Assembly (NCBI GenBank): GCA_025923975.1
Contig: JAICEV010000272.1
Span: 1-5,211 of the forward strand
DNA length: 5,211 nt
Direction: 5' to 3'
From: Propionibacteriaceae bacterium
GTDB taxonomy: Bacteria; Actinomycetota; Actinomycetes; Propionibacteriales; Propionibacteriaceae
Positions 1 through 5,211 of this stretch are shown here, in pieces (position 1 is the stretch's first letter; each line of letters opens with the position of its first letter). The notes below the pieces were generated by a model. That model saw only the letters and a list, made by a program, of their open reading frames with translations, made no database searches and was not told the DNA's origin. The translations under genes were made by a program, and so were the position numbers.

Positions 1-437
1 GTGCTCGGGGTGAGTACGTCAAGCAGCTGACCCGCCGCGCAGTCGCGCCGGGTGTCCTTGCATACGACGATGCCGAGGTGGTCGGCTGGGCCGCCGTCGC
101 GCCGCGGTCCGAGCTGCCTTTCGCGCGGTCCACCAAGATCCCCCACGTCGACGACCTGCCGGTCTGGTCGGTGTGGTGCATCCGTGTCCGACCTGGCCAC
201 CGCGGCAGGGGAATCTCGCTGCACCTTCTCACTGGTGCAGTGGCCTACGCGCGATCCCAGGGGGCGCCAGCGGTCGAGGGTTACCCCGTGGACAACAGGG
301 GCAAGAAGGTCGACCTCACCATGGCCTATGTGGGCACTCGCAAGCTCTTTGAGGAAGCCGGCTTCACTAAGGCTGCGGACACCAATGCGGTCTCTGGTGG
401 GTTTCCGCGCGTGGTGATGCGGCTCGACCTGCGCTGA
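1..437 (+). CDS. GNAT family N-acetyltransferase, 3' part (start outside window)
   Basis: The reading frame is open from the window edge (first full codon at 3) to TGA at 435-437, giving 144 visible residues. The in-frame GTG at 78 is unlikely to be the start, because matching protein sequence (ARGEYVKQLTRRAV) continues upstream of it. GNAT enzymes move an acetyl group from acetyl-CoA to an amine; the substrate here is unknown. The main evidence is motif A at 186-215, which reads VRPGHRGRGI and fits the R/Q-x-x-G-x-G/A acetyl-CoA pyrophosphate loop. It follows a hydrophobic beta strand (VWSVWCI) and precedes a helix (LHLLTGAVAYARSQGA). Downstream come the strand VEGYPVD and YVGTRKLFEEAGF, the usual motif B-like end of the fold, then a closing strand (RVVMRLDLR). 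The protein is probably a soluble cytoplasmic enzyme. It converges on the DUF2306 gene, with stops 8 nt apart and no visible terminator between them. The family call is firm; the function is not determined. Confidence 0.85.
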   Translation, partial: ARGEYVKQLTRRAVAPGVLAYDDAEVVGWAAVAPRSELPFARSTKIPHVDDLPVWSVWCIRVRPGHRGRGISLHLLTGAVAYARSQGAPAVEGYPVDNRGKKVDLTMAYVGTRKLFEEAGFTKAADTNAVSGGFPRVVMRLDLR

Positions 438-445
438 GCCGTGCC

Positions 446-1162
446 TTAAGTATCTGGGCGGCGATGTAGCCACCACTCGACGATGAGCACGTTGACTACC
501 CAGCTCATCCAACTGGTCAGTCCGATCACCTGGCCCAGGGCAGCCGAATCGACCTCGGCACCGACGTAGATCTCAGGCACGAAGACCGCAAAAGCGACCG
601 GCATCCAGAGCCTGAAGGCCACGATGGAGAAAGCCAGGGCAAAGCTGCGCAGCATCCATCGCCGATGATCGGCATAACGGCGTTGTCGGATGGCCAGGAA
701 GCCGGCCAACGTTGTCCCGAGCCACAGGATCGCAAGCATCGTGTTTGCCACGCGCTGATTGGGGCCATGCAAACCCATCGGGGAGATGATCATGACGCAC
801 ACCGAAGCAGTCAGCGCGACACCAACATAGATACGACCACTCCAGCGATGAACGCGCGGATGAGACCGGCGAAGCCATGGCCAGACCTGGAGACAGGCGG
901 TCAGTAACGCTACCGAACCAAGGAAGATGTGGCTGACCAGCAACGGATAGTACGCGGCATGAGACGGCATCGGCTGGATCCTCGCGCGCGCCGGATCCAG
1001 CGTCAGGTAGGGCGGCACCGCGTAGCCGATGAAGATCACCGTCAAGAGTGCCAGCGGGACGACCCAGGGTCGGCGAAGCAGTGGCTTTCGCGCCGCCGCC
1101 CGATGATCATCTGTACGGATGGTGGTGCGGCTCAGCTCGTCGGTGGACATGACACTCAGCAT
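446..1162 (-). CDS. DUF2306 family six-helix membrane protein
   Basis: This 238-residue integral membrane protein has six clear hydrophobic segments, at about residues 33-53, 72-97, 111-129, 139-158, 171-194 and 211-232. The N-terminus is hydrophilic and basic (RAAARKPLLRR), which suggests a cytoplasmic start. The DUF2306 signature is the loop HPRVHRWSGRIYV (101-113) plus DHRRWMLRSFALAF (165-178), followed by RLWMPVAF. The molecular function of the family is not established. Histidines near helix ends (H78, H101, H105, H166) could bind heme or metal, but that is inference. An ATG at 1294 would add 44 residues that overlap the ABC-F gene and look nothing like the family, so I reject it. ATG 1162 and ATG 1150 are both possible and neither has a strong ribosome binding site. 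The gene lies 79 nt after the ABC-F stop, in the same direction. Family call good; exact start uncertain. Confidence 0.82.
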   Translation of the reverse strand: MLSVMSTDELSRTTIRTDDHRAAARKPLLRRPWVVPLALLTVIFIGYAVPPYLTLDPARARIQPMPSHAAYYPLLVSHIFLGSVALLTACLQVWPWLRRSHPRVHRWSGRIYVGVALTASVCVMIISPMGLHGPNQRVANTMLAILWLGTTLAGFLAIRQRRYADHRRWMLRSFALAFSIVAFRLWMPVAFAVFVPEIYVGAEVDSAALGQVIGLTSWMSWVVNVLIVEWWLHRRPDT

Positions 1163-1179
1163 GGTTGTCAATGACCCAT

Positions 1180-1233
1180 TTGCGCACTGATGCTTGCTGT
1201 AGATCTTCAGCTCGGGATAACCCCAGCACGCAA
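1180..1233 (-). other. Possible long RNA stem-loop between the ABC-F and DUF2306 genes
   Basis: Read on the - strand, TTGCGTGCTG (1233-1224) can pair with CAGTGCGCAA (1189-1180). This gives a 10-bp RNA stem with eight Watson-Crick and two G-U pairs. The 34-nt loop holds a smaller GCTG/CAGC hairpin (1211-1208 with 1199-1196). The structure begins 8 nt after the ABC-F stop codon and ends 17 nt before the DUF2306 ATG at 1162. There is no U-run after it, so it is not a textbook terminator. It could be a processing site, an attenuator or chance pairing in GC-rich DNA. I found it by eye, with no folding energy computed. Confidence 0.25.
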
Positions 1234-1241
1234 GACGCTGA

Positions 1242-2924
1242 TCAGCGCAGGCGCTCCACGCGCGCCTCGTCCCAGACAGGCTCTGTCGACTCATAAACGC
1301 TGCCGTCGGCGCCGAAGATCAGGAACCTGTCGAAGCTGCGCGCGAACCACCGGTCGTGAGTGACGGCGAGCACCGTACCTTCGAAAGCATCAAGTCCTTG
1401 TTCCAGCGCCTCGGCCGATTCCAAGTCGAGATTGTCGGTCGGCTCGTCGAGGAGCAGCAGGGTCGCGCCGCTCAACTCGAGCAGCAGGATCTGTAAGCGT
1501 GCCCGCTGACCTCCGGACAACGACTCAAACTTTTGCTCGGCGGCCTTGGCCAGCTCGTAGCGGTCAAGCTTGCGCGACGCCTCCTCGCGCCCCATCCCCG
1601 CCCGATGATCATCACCCCGGTGCAAGATCTCGAGCAAGGTTCGACCCAGCAGCTCGGGATGATGGTGGGTTTGAGCGAACCAGCCCGGTCGCACCCGAGC
1701 ACCGAGCTTCGCCTTGCCAGTATGGGGAACAGGGGCGATAGCAAGATCACTGACGGGTTGATGTTCACGATCAGGATCGGAGCCGCCGCGGGCCAGCAGG
1801 CGGAGGAAGTACGACTTGCCGGAGCCATTCGATCCCAGTACCGCCACCCGGTCACCGAACCAGATTTCGGCGTCAAATGGCTTCATCAGACCGGTTAGTT
1901 CAAGATTGTCGATCATCACCGCGCGCTTGCCCGTGCGCCCGCCGCTGAGGCGCATTGACACTCGCTGCTCGAGCGGCACCGCCTGAGGCGGCCCAGCCTC
2001 CTCGAACTTGGCCAGCCGGGTCTGAGCCGCCTGATAACGGGAAGCCATGGCGTCGTTGTACGCCGCCTTGACCTTGTACATCAGCATCAGCTCGCGAAGC
2101 TTCTTGTGCTGCTCGTCCCAACGCCGCCGTAGCTCTTCGAGGCGGGCGAAGCGGTCCCGGCGGGCGGCCGCAAGCGTCGCGAAGCCGGATCCATGAATCC
2201 ACACTGTGTTGCCGGCAGCGCCCAACTCAAGCACTGCGATGGTCCTCGCCGTCTGCGCCAGCAGCTCACGGTCGTGACTCACCAGCAGCACAGACTTCTG
2301 GGTGCTCTGGAGCTGGGTTTCCAGCCATCGCTTGGCCGGTACATCTAAGAAGTTGTCCGGTTCATCAAGGAGCAAGACCTCGTCCGGACCACGAAGCAAT
2401 GCCTCCAGCGCCAGCCGCTTCTGTTCACCTCCCGACAGGGTAGTGACCTCGCGCCACTTGGCTCTCTCGTAGCTCATGCCGAGGGCTTCAGTGCAGCACG
2501 CGTCGAAGATGACCTCGGCGTGGTATCCGCCCGCGTCTCCGTAGTCGGCCAGTGCCTGCGCGTAGCGCAGCTGGATCTGCTCGCTGTCGTCCTCCATCAA
2601 CCGCAGCTCGAGCCGGTCCACCTCGGCTACCGCCCGGCGCAGTGCAGGCGCCGAGAGCGAAAACAGCAGATCGCGTACGGTCAACGAGCCGTGGATGCTG
2701 CCAATGAACTGACCCATCACACCTAAACCGCCGCTCCTGGAGACCGACCCGCTGGTCGGCATCAGATCACCAGCGATGATCTTGAGCAGCGTGGTCTTGC
2801 CTGAGCCATTGGGCCCTACCAGGGCGACTATCGAGCCCTCACCAACGCGAAAGGACACGTCGTCGAGCAGCACCCGCCCATCAGGCAGGTGATAACCGAC
2901 CCCGGCAAGATCGACATGTCCCAT
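1242..2924 (-). CDS. ABC-F family ATPase (ribosome-associated), two ATP-binding domains
   Basis: This 560-residue protein has two fused nucleotide-binding domains and no membrane segments, the hallmark of ABC-F proteins. These act on the ribosome near the tRNA exit/P site rather than in transport. Domain 1 has Walker A GPNGSGKT (37-44), signature LSGGEQKR (163-170), Walker B ending DEPDNFLD (187-194, catalytic E188) and the switch SHD (216-218). A charged helical linker at about 245-330 (RRDRFARLEELRRRWDEQ, then KKLRELMLMYKVKAAY) is the tRNA-interaction region of the family. Domain 2 has GSNGSGKS (364-371), LSGGQRAR (469-476), DEPTDNLD (493-500, E494) and THD (522-524). All catalytic residues are present. 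I chose ATG 2924 because MGHVDLAGVGYHLPDGRVLL is how I remember this actinobacterial family beginning. A GTG at 2957 would add 11 residues and has an AGGAA site 5 nt upstream, so it remains possible. Housekeeping translation and antibiotic protection are both possible roles; I see nothing specific for resistance. Confidence 0.93.
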   Translation of the reverse strand: MGHVDLAGVGYHLPDGRVLLDDVSFRVGEGSIVALVGPNGSGKTTLLKIIAGDLMPTSGSVSRSGGLGVMGQFIGSIHGSLTVRDLLFSLSAPALRRAVAEVDRLELRLMEDDSEQIQLRYAQALADYGDAGGYHAEVIFDACCTEALGMSYERAKWREVTTLSGGEQKRLALEALLRGPDEVLLLDEPDNFLDVPAKRWLETQLQSTQKSVLLVSHDRELLAQTARTIAVLELGAAGNTVWIHGSGFATLAAARRDRFARLEELRRRWDEQHKKLRELMLMYKVKAAYNDAMASRYQAAQTRLAKFEEAGPPQAVPLEQRVSMRLSGGRTGKRAVMIDNLELTGLMKPFDAEIWFGDRVAVLGSNGSGKSYFLRLLARGGSDPDREHQPVSDLAIAPVPHTGKAKLGARVRPGWFAQTHHHPELLGRTLLEILHRGDDHRAGMGREEASRKLDRYELAKAAEQKFESLSGGQRARLQILLLELSGATLLLLDEPTDNLDLESAEALEQGLDAFEGTVLAVTHDRWFARSFDRFLIFGADGSVYESTEPVWDEARVERLR

Positions 2925-2932
2925 GGTGGGCC

Positions 2933-2938
2933 ATGCTA
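2933..2938 (-). promoter_or_regulatory. Possible -10 element for a leaderless ABC-F transcript
   Basis: On the - strand, TAGCAT matches the -10 consensus TATAAT at four of six positions, including the key second A and last T. It ends 8 nt before ATG 2924, so transcription could begin at or next to the A of that start codon. Leaderless mRNAs are common in actinobacteria, and there is no ribosome binding site in front of this ATG, which fits. No matching -35 box is seen. The support is weak and comes from one hexamer only. Confidence 0.22.
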
Positions 2939-2970
2939 GGCGCGACCCTGACAACACGTGGGTTCCTGCG

Positions 2971-2997
2971 CGCGGGCGGAAGCGCAGTCAGCCCGCG
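2971..2997 (-). terminator. GC-rich hairpin just after the stop of the 176-residue gene
   Basis: CGCGGGC (2971-2977) and GCCCGCG (2991-2997) are exact inverted repeats, making a 7-bp all-GC stem with a 13-nt loop. It begins 1 nt after the TAA of the upstream gene (stop codon 2999-3001). No U-run follows on the - strand, so it is at best a T-less terminator of the kind often proposed in actinobacteria, or an mRNA-stabilising 3' hairpin. It may partly uncouple the ABC-F gene from the gene before it. Confidence 0.4.
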
Positions 2998-2998
2998 T

Positions 2999-3529
2999 TT
3001 AGGCAGCAAGCAGCATGGCCAGCGCCGCAGTATCGGCGTTGACCTGAGGGTCGATTCCGACCTTGCTAATCAACTGCGTCACCGTGCCGTCAACGTCGGC
3101 CTCAACCCAGGCGGCGCGATGGTCGAGCCCCAGGTACGGCAGGCCGGGCAGGAAGACGCAGCCGGATGCCACCTTGTACTCCGGAATGCTCGCAAGCGTG
3201 CTCGAGGGTGGGTGCAGCACGATCAGCCCCGGCGGTTGACACTCGGCGAAATGCCCCGGACGAAGGGGATGGTCACCTAGCAGCTGGCCCTCGGCGACCA
3301 CCAGGCCAACCGCCCCAGGGTGTGGCTGTTCCGGCAACTCCTCGCGTACCCGGAAGACGGTGCTGGTCGGCAGCAGCCCCGGAACGGCAGCCATCTGCAC
3401 AGCGAGCACCAAGAATCGAGCCCATTCAACGGTGTCGTTGGGCCAGCGCCCTAGCAACATGAAGCCATACAGCGATCCATCGGCTTGCAGCGGTGCAACC
3501 TCGATCGACGATGGCCGAAAGCCATCCAT
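2999..3529 (-). CDS. Conserved-looking hypothetical protein, 176 residues
   Basis: I do not recognise this protein. The start at ATG 3529 is well supported by GGGAGGT (3534-3540) ending 4 nt upstream; a GTG at 3547 lies upstream of that site and is rejected. The codons are G/C-rich at third positions, like the neighbours, so it looks like a real gene. The sequence appears soluble and cytoplasmic. There is no signal peptide, and the one hydrophobic stretch (about 39-54, FLVLAVQMAAVPGLLP) is short and follows an amphipathic WPNDTVEWAR. Features that stand out are GFMLLGRWP (22-30), proline-rich segments (EELPEQPHPG, QPPGLIVLHPPSS), a cluster LPGLPYLGLDHRAAW (127-141) and an alanine/leucine-rich tail. 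There are two cysteines (97, 124) and no metal or nucleotide motif that I can see. The alternation of short strands would suit a small alpha/beta fold, but this is a guess. It lies 74 nt before the ABC-F gene, and a CIRCE-like element sits 93 nt upstream of its start, so stress control is possible. Confidence 0.75.
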   Translation of the reverse strand: MDGFRPSSIEVAPLQADGSLYGFMLLGRWPNDTVEWARFLVLAVQMAAVPGLLPTSTVFRVREELPEQPHPGAVGLVVAEGQLLGDHPLRPGHFAECQPPGLIVLHPPSSTLASIPEYKVASGCVFLPGLPYLGLDHRAAWVEADVDGTVTQLISKVGIDPQVNADTAALAMLLAA

Positions 3530-3533
3530 GATG

Positions 3534-3540
3534 ACCTCCC
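3534..3540 (-). promoter_or_regulatory. Strong ribosome binding site of the 176-residue gene
   Basis: On the - strand, GGGAGGT is followed by the 4-nt spacer CATC and ATG at 3529. It is the best Shine-Dalgarno match in the window and decides the start of this gene. The other - strand genes have weak or no such site. Confidence 0.8.
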
Positions 3541-3544
3541 AACT

Positions 3545-3562
3545 CACTGCTCGGATGCAGTG
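3545..3562 (-). repeat. Small inverted repeat in the 5' leader
   Basis: CACTGC (3545-3550) and GCAGTG (3557-3562) are exact inverted repeats around a 6-nt centre. The repeat lies just upstream of the ribosome binding site of the 176-residue gene. It could be a regulator half-site pair or a weak leader hairpin. Six-base pairs of this kind also occur by chance. Confidence 0.3.
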
Positions 3563-3622
3563 CCTCAGGTGGTACGTCGTTGATCACCAGCCGAACTTGG
3601 CTCAATGATCCGCACGCAGCAG

Positions 3623-3650
3623 TTAGCAGACAAGGGGGTGGGAGTGCTAA
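3623..3650 (-). promoter_or_regulatory. CIRCE-like operator (possible HrcA binding site)
   Basis: On the - strand this site reads TTAGCACTC, a 10-nt spacer, then GTCTGCTAA. The CIRCE consensus bound by the heat-shock repressor HrcA is TTAGCACTC-N9-GAGTGCTAA. The first half is a 9/9 match, the second half 7/9, and the spacer is one base too long. The element lies in the gap between the kinase stop and the start of the 176-residue gene, 93 nt from the latter. CIRCE normally controls groES/groEL-type genes, and no chaperone gene is visible here. The extra spacer base and two mismatches may weaken binding. I see no convincing -35/-10 pair beside it. Confidence 0.45.
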
Positions 3651-3675
3651 GTCACCGCTGCGAGCGTCAGGAAAG

Positions 3676-5091
3676 CTAAGAAAAGGGCTTGGTAACAAGA
3701 TCGGTACGCGATTGTTGTGCTGGAGCTACCGGGAGTCTCAGTTCCGCACGGGTGTTCCATGGAGGGGCGGCTGCAGTGAACGCGACCGTACCGCCGGCCC
3801 GAATGATGAGCTCACGGACGATGGCAAGGCCAAGGCCAGCACCGCCCGAGCCGCGGCCTCGTGCGTGATCGAGCCGGGTAAAGCGCTCGAAGACCCGTTC
3901 CCGATCTTCCGCAGCGATGCCTGGGCCGTCGTCGCTGACGCTGATCACAGCCTGACCGTGATCAAGGCAGGCAGCCACCTCGACTTGGGTACGCGCGTGC
4001 CGCACCGCGTTGTCGACCAGATTTCCTAGCGCTCGACGCAGTTCCTCAGCCTCAACCATGATCATCACCGGCTCGTTCACCACGACGTTGACCTGGACTC
4101 CAGTACGGGCGTACGTCTTAGGCACCTCGGCCACAAGATCGCGAGCATCGATGGCTGCCAGCCGTGCCGGTGGTCTGGTATCGGCATCGGCATGCGCAAG
4201 CAGCAGCAGATCTTCAACCAGCCCAGTCAGCCGCTTGACGTCCACCAGCAGTTCTGACGGTAAGGTCCCACCCTCGCCCAGCCGCTGGGCGACCTCCAGT
4301 TGCGTCTGGATGCTGGCCAGCGGGCTGCGCAACTCATGAGCTGCGTCAGCCACAAATGCGCGCTGCCGCTCGCGAGCTTCCGCCAACCGGTCGAGCATCT
4401 CATTGAGCGTAAGGGCCAGGGCACGTATTTCGTCTGCCGCCGGCGGTACCGGAAGACGTTCGGCACCCGTCGGGCCACTGATGCGGCGTGTTCTGCTGAT
4501 GTGCTCGGCCCCTGCCCTGAGCTGTTCCACCGGACGCAGCGTCCAGCCGATCACCCGCCAGGCGATCAGCGCGAGAGCTCCGAGCAGCAGTGGAAACGTA
4601 ATGAGCAGGGCGTTTCGCAGCGCCGTACGCGTGGCGAGCACGTCGCCATACGGCAGTGCGACGATGACGCTGACCCGGGCGTCCGCAGGTCCAGCCTGGA
4701 TAGCGCGGACCCGCAGTGGCCCAGAGACCCCGAGCCGTACACCATCGATGACCACCGCCTCGCCGCTGAGCGCCGTCGCGAGTTCGCCCGGCCGCAGCAG
4801 CGGTGTCAGTCGATCAGCTGTTACCGAACCGCCGAGCACTCGCTGCTGCGCGTCCACCACCTGCAGTACCTGAGCGCCGGACATCGGAATGGGTTCGGGC
4901 AACCGGTTCTCGTTGACCATTGCGGCAACTTCCTCGGCACTTGCCAGCGCCCCGTTGTCCAGTGTGCGGTCCACCGTATAGGTCAACGCACCGAAGAACG
5001 CCAGACCGCCCATGATCAACGCGATACCAACACCGGCAAGGCCGATGATCATGAGTCGAGCCCGCAGACTCAGCGTCCAGAATCTCTTCAC
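3676..5091 (-). CDS. Two-component sensor histidine kinase with HAMP domain
   Basis: This 471-residue membrane kinase senses a signal outside the cell and phosphorylates the response regulator encoded just upstream. Order of parts: basic N-terminus (MKRFWTLSLRARL), membrane helix 1 at about 12-36, an extracytoplasmic sensor region at 37-160, helix 2 at about 162-184, HAMP linker at about 184-238, then the kinase core. The H box FVADAAHELRSPLASI (246-261) carries the phospho-acceptor H252. The N box is NLVDNAVRHA (357-366), G1 DDGPGI (387-392), F box FERF (401-404) and G2 GGAGLGLAIV (416-425), so all catalytic boxes are intact. This is the HisKA/HATPase_c type common in actinobacterial OmpR pairs. 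GTG 5091 is the earliest possible start, because an in-frame TAG lies two codons upstream; the region before it has only a weak GGAA site. The gap of 16 nt after the regulator stop implies one operon. The sensor domain resembles no ligand-binding fold I can name, so the signal is unknown. Confidence 0.95.
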   Translation of the reverse strand: MKRFWTLSLRARLMIIGLAGVGIALIMGGLAFFGALTYTVDRTLDNGALASAEEVAAMVNENRLPEPIPMSGAQVLQVVDAQQRVLGGSVTADRLTPLLRPGELATALSGEAVVIDGVRLGVSGPLRVRAIQAGPADARVSVIVALPYGDVLATRTALRNALLITFPLLLGALALIAWRVIGWTLRPVEQLRAGAEHISRTRRISGPTGAERLPVPPAADEIRALALTLNEMLDRLAEARERQRAFVADAAHELRSPLASIQTQLEVAQRLGEGGTLPSELLVDVKRLTGLVEDLLLLAHADADTRPPARLAAIDARDLVAEVPKTYARTGVQVNVVVNEPVMIMVEAEELRRALGNLVDNAVRHARTQVEVAACLDHGQAVISVSDDGPGIAAEDRERVFERFTRLDHARGRGSGGAGLGLAIVRELIIRAGGTVAFTAAAPPWNTRAELRLPVAPAQQSRTDLVTKPFS

Positions 5092-5107
5092 GTACTAGTT
5101 CCGCGCC

Positions 5108-5211
5108 TTAGCCCACGAGCCGGTAGCCGACGCCGCGTACGGTGACGAGCCGCTCGTTCCCGATCTTGCGTCGCAGGTATCCCACATAGACCTCCACGGC
5201 GTTCGGCGCGA
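5108..5211 (-). CDS. OmpR/PhoB-type response regulator, C-terminal end (rest outside window)
   Basis: The last 34 codons of a gene enter from the right edge and end with TAA at 5110-5108. The visible protein reads APNAVEVYVGYLRR then KIGNERLVTVRGVGYRLVG. This is the end of the winged-helix DNA-binding domain of OmpR-family regulators: the end of the recognition helix (VEVYVGYLRRKI), a turn, and the beta-hairpin wing (LVTVRGVGYRLV). The receiver domain with the phospho-accepting aspartate lies outside the window. Its partner is the histidine kinase starting 16 nt downstream. Family call firm; the specific regulator and its targets cannot be told. Confidence 0.9.
   Translation of the reverse strand, partial: APNAVEVYVGYLRRKIGNERLVTVRGVGYRLVG

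Larger units (their letters stand above)
3530..3675. other. Intergenic region between the histidine kinase and the 176-residue gene
   Basis: This 146-nt non-coding gap is the longest in the window. It holds the CIRCE-like element, the small inverted repeat and the ribosome binding site listed separately. No factor-independent terminator with a U-run follows the kinase stop codon. Its length and contents make it the most likely place for an independent promoter driving the downstream genes, though no consensus promoter is obvious. Confidence 0.5.

Noticed and set aside
52..417. Open frame overlapping the GNAT gene in another + strand frame
   Set aside because: Its protein is low-complexity Ser/Arg/Pro sequence, while the other frame shows a clear acetyl-CoA binding motif.
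438..445. Shared terminator between the convergent GNAT and DUF2306 genes
   Set aside because: The gap is only 8 nt and I see no hairpin with a T-run around either stop codon.
1166..1171. Perfect -35 hexamer TTGACA on the - strand before DUF2306
   Set aside because: No -10-like sequence lies 16-19 nt downstream, and such a promoter would fire inside the coding region.
446..1294. Longer DUF2306 protein starting at ATG 1294
   Set aside because: The first 44 residues overlap the end of the ABC-F gene, do not resemble the family, and have no ribosome binding site.
1242..2924. ABC-F gene as an antibiotic-resistance determinant
   Set aside because: The sequence fits a chromosomal actinobacterial ABC-F type. 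There is no biosynthetic cluster, mobile element or resistance-type leader peptide around it.
2999..3547. GTG start at 3547 for the 176-residue protein
   Set aside because: The strong GGGAGGT site lies downstream of this GTG and is correctly spaced for ATG 3529.
4300..5145. Long open frame on the + strand opposite the histidine kinase
   Set aside because: It is antisense to a gene with intact kinase motifs, its protein is rich in Arg, Gln and Ser with no domain pattern, and such frames are common opposite GC-rich genes.
1..5211. Mobile element, CRISPR array, tRNA or toxin-antitoxin module
   Set aside because: There are no spaced direct repeats, terminal inverted repeats, transposase motifs or cloverleaf sequence, and the gaps are too short for further genes.

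Overview
The window looks like chromosomal DNA from a high-GC Gram-positive bacterium (Actinobacteria). The coding sequence is GC-rich with G/C-biased third positions. Two genes begin with GTG, or have a plausible GTG start. The protein types are typical of actinobacteria: an OmpR-type regulator with a HAMP histidine kinase, a chromosomal ABC-F ATPase, a DUF2306 membrane protein and a GNAT acetyltransferase. I cannot assign a genus from the sequence alone. I see no transposase, integrase, tRNA, rRNA or CRISPR array.

Layout. The left end (1-437, + strand) holds the 3' part of a GNAT acetyltransferase gene whose start lies outside the window. Everything else is on the - strand. Read in the direction of transcription, from the right end leftwards, it runs as follows: (i) the last 34 codons of an OmpR/PhoB-type response regulator (5108-5211); (ii) its partner sensor histidine kinase (3676-5091), starting 16 nt after the regulator stop; (iii) a 146-nt gap with a CIRCE-like operator (3623-3650) and a small palindrome (3545-3562); (iv) an unrecognised 176-residue protein with a strong ribosome binding site (2999-3529); (v) a 74-nt gap with a GC-rich hairpin; (vi) a 560-residue ABC-F protein (1242-2924); (vii) a 79-nt gap with a possible long RNA stem; (viii) a six-helix DUF2306 membrane protein (446-1162), which converges on the GNAT gene with only 8 nt between the two stop codons.

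How the genes may work together. The regulator and kinase form a classical two-component system, very probably one operon. The three downstream genes point the same way, but the gaps of 146, 74 and 79 nt each hold possible control elements, so they may be separate units. The ABC-F protein would act on the ribosome and the DUF2306 protein in the membrane. Nothing in the sequence proves a shared pathway.

The two most unusual signals are at DNA level. One is a near-consensus CIRCE (HrcA-type heat-shock operator) in front of a gene that is not a recognised chaperone. The other is strong local enrichment of the palindrome ATGATCAT (five copies) and its core TGATCA (ten copies), spread over different reading frames and intergenic DNA.
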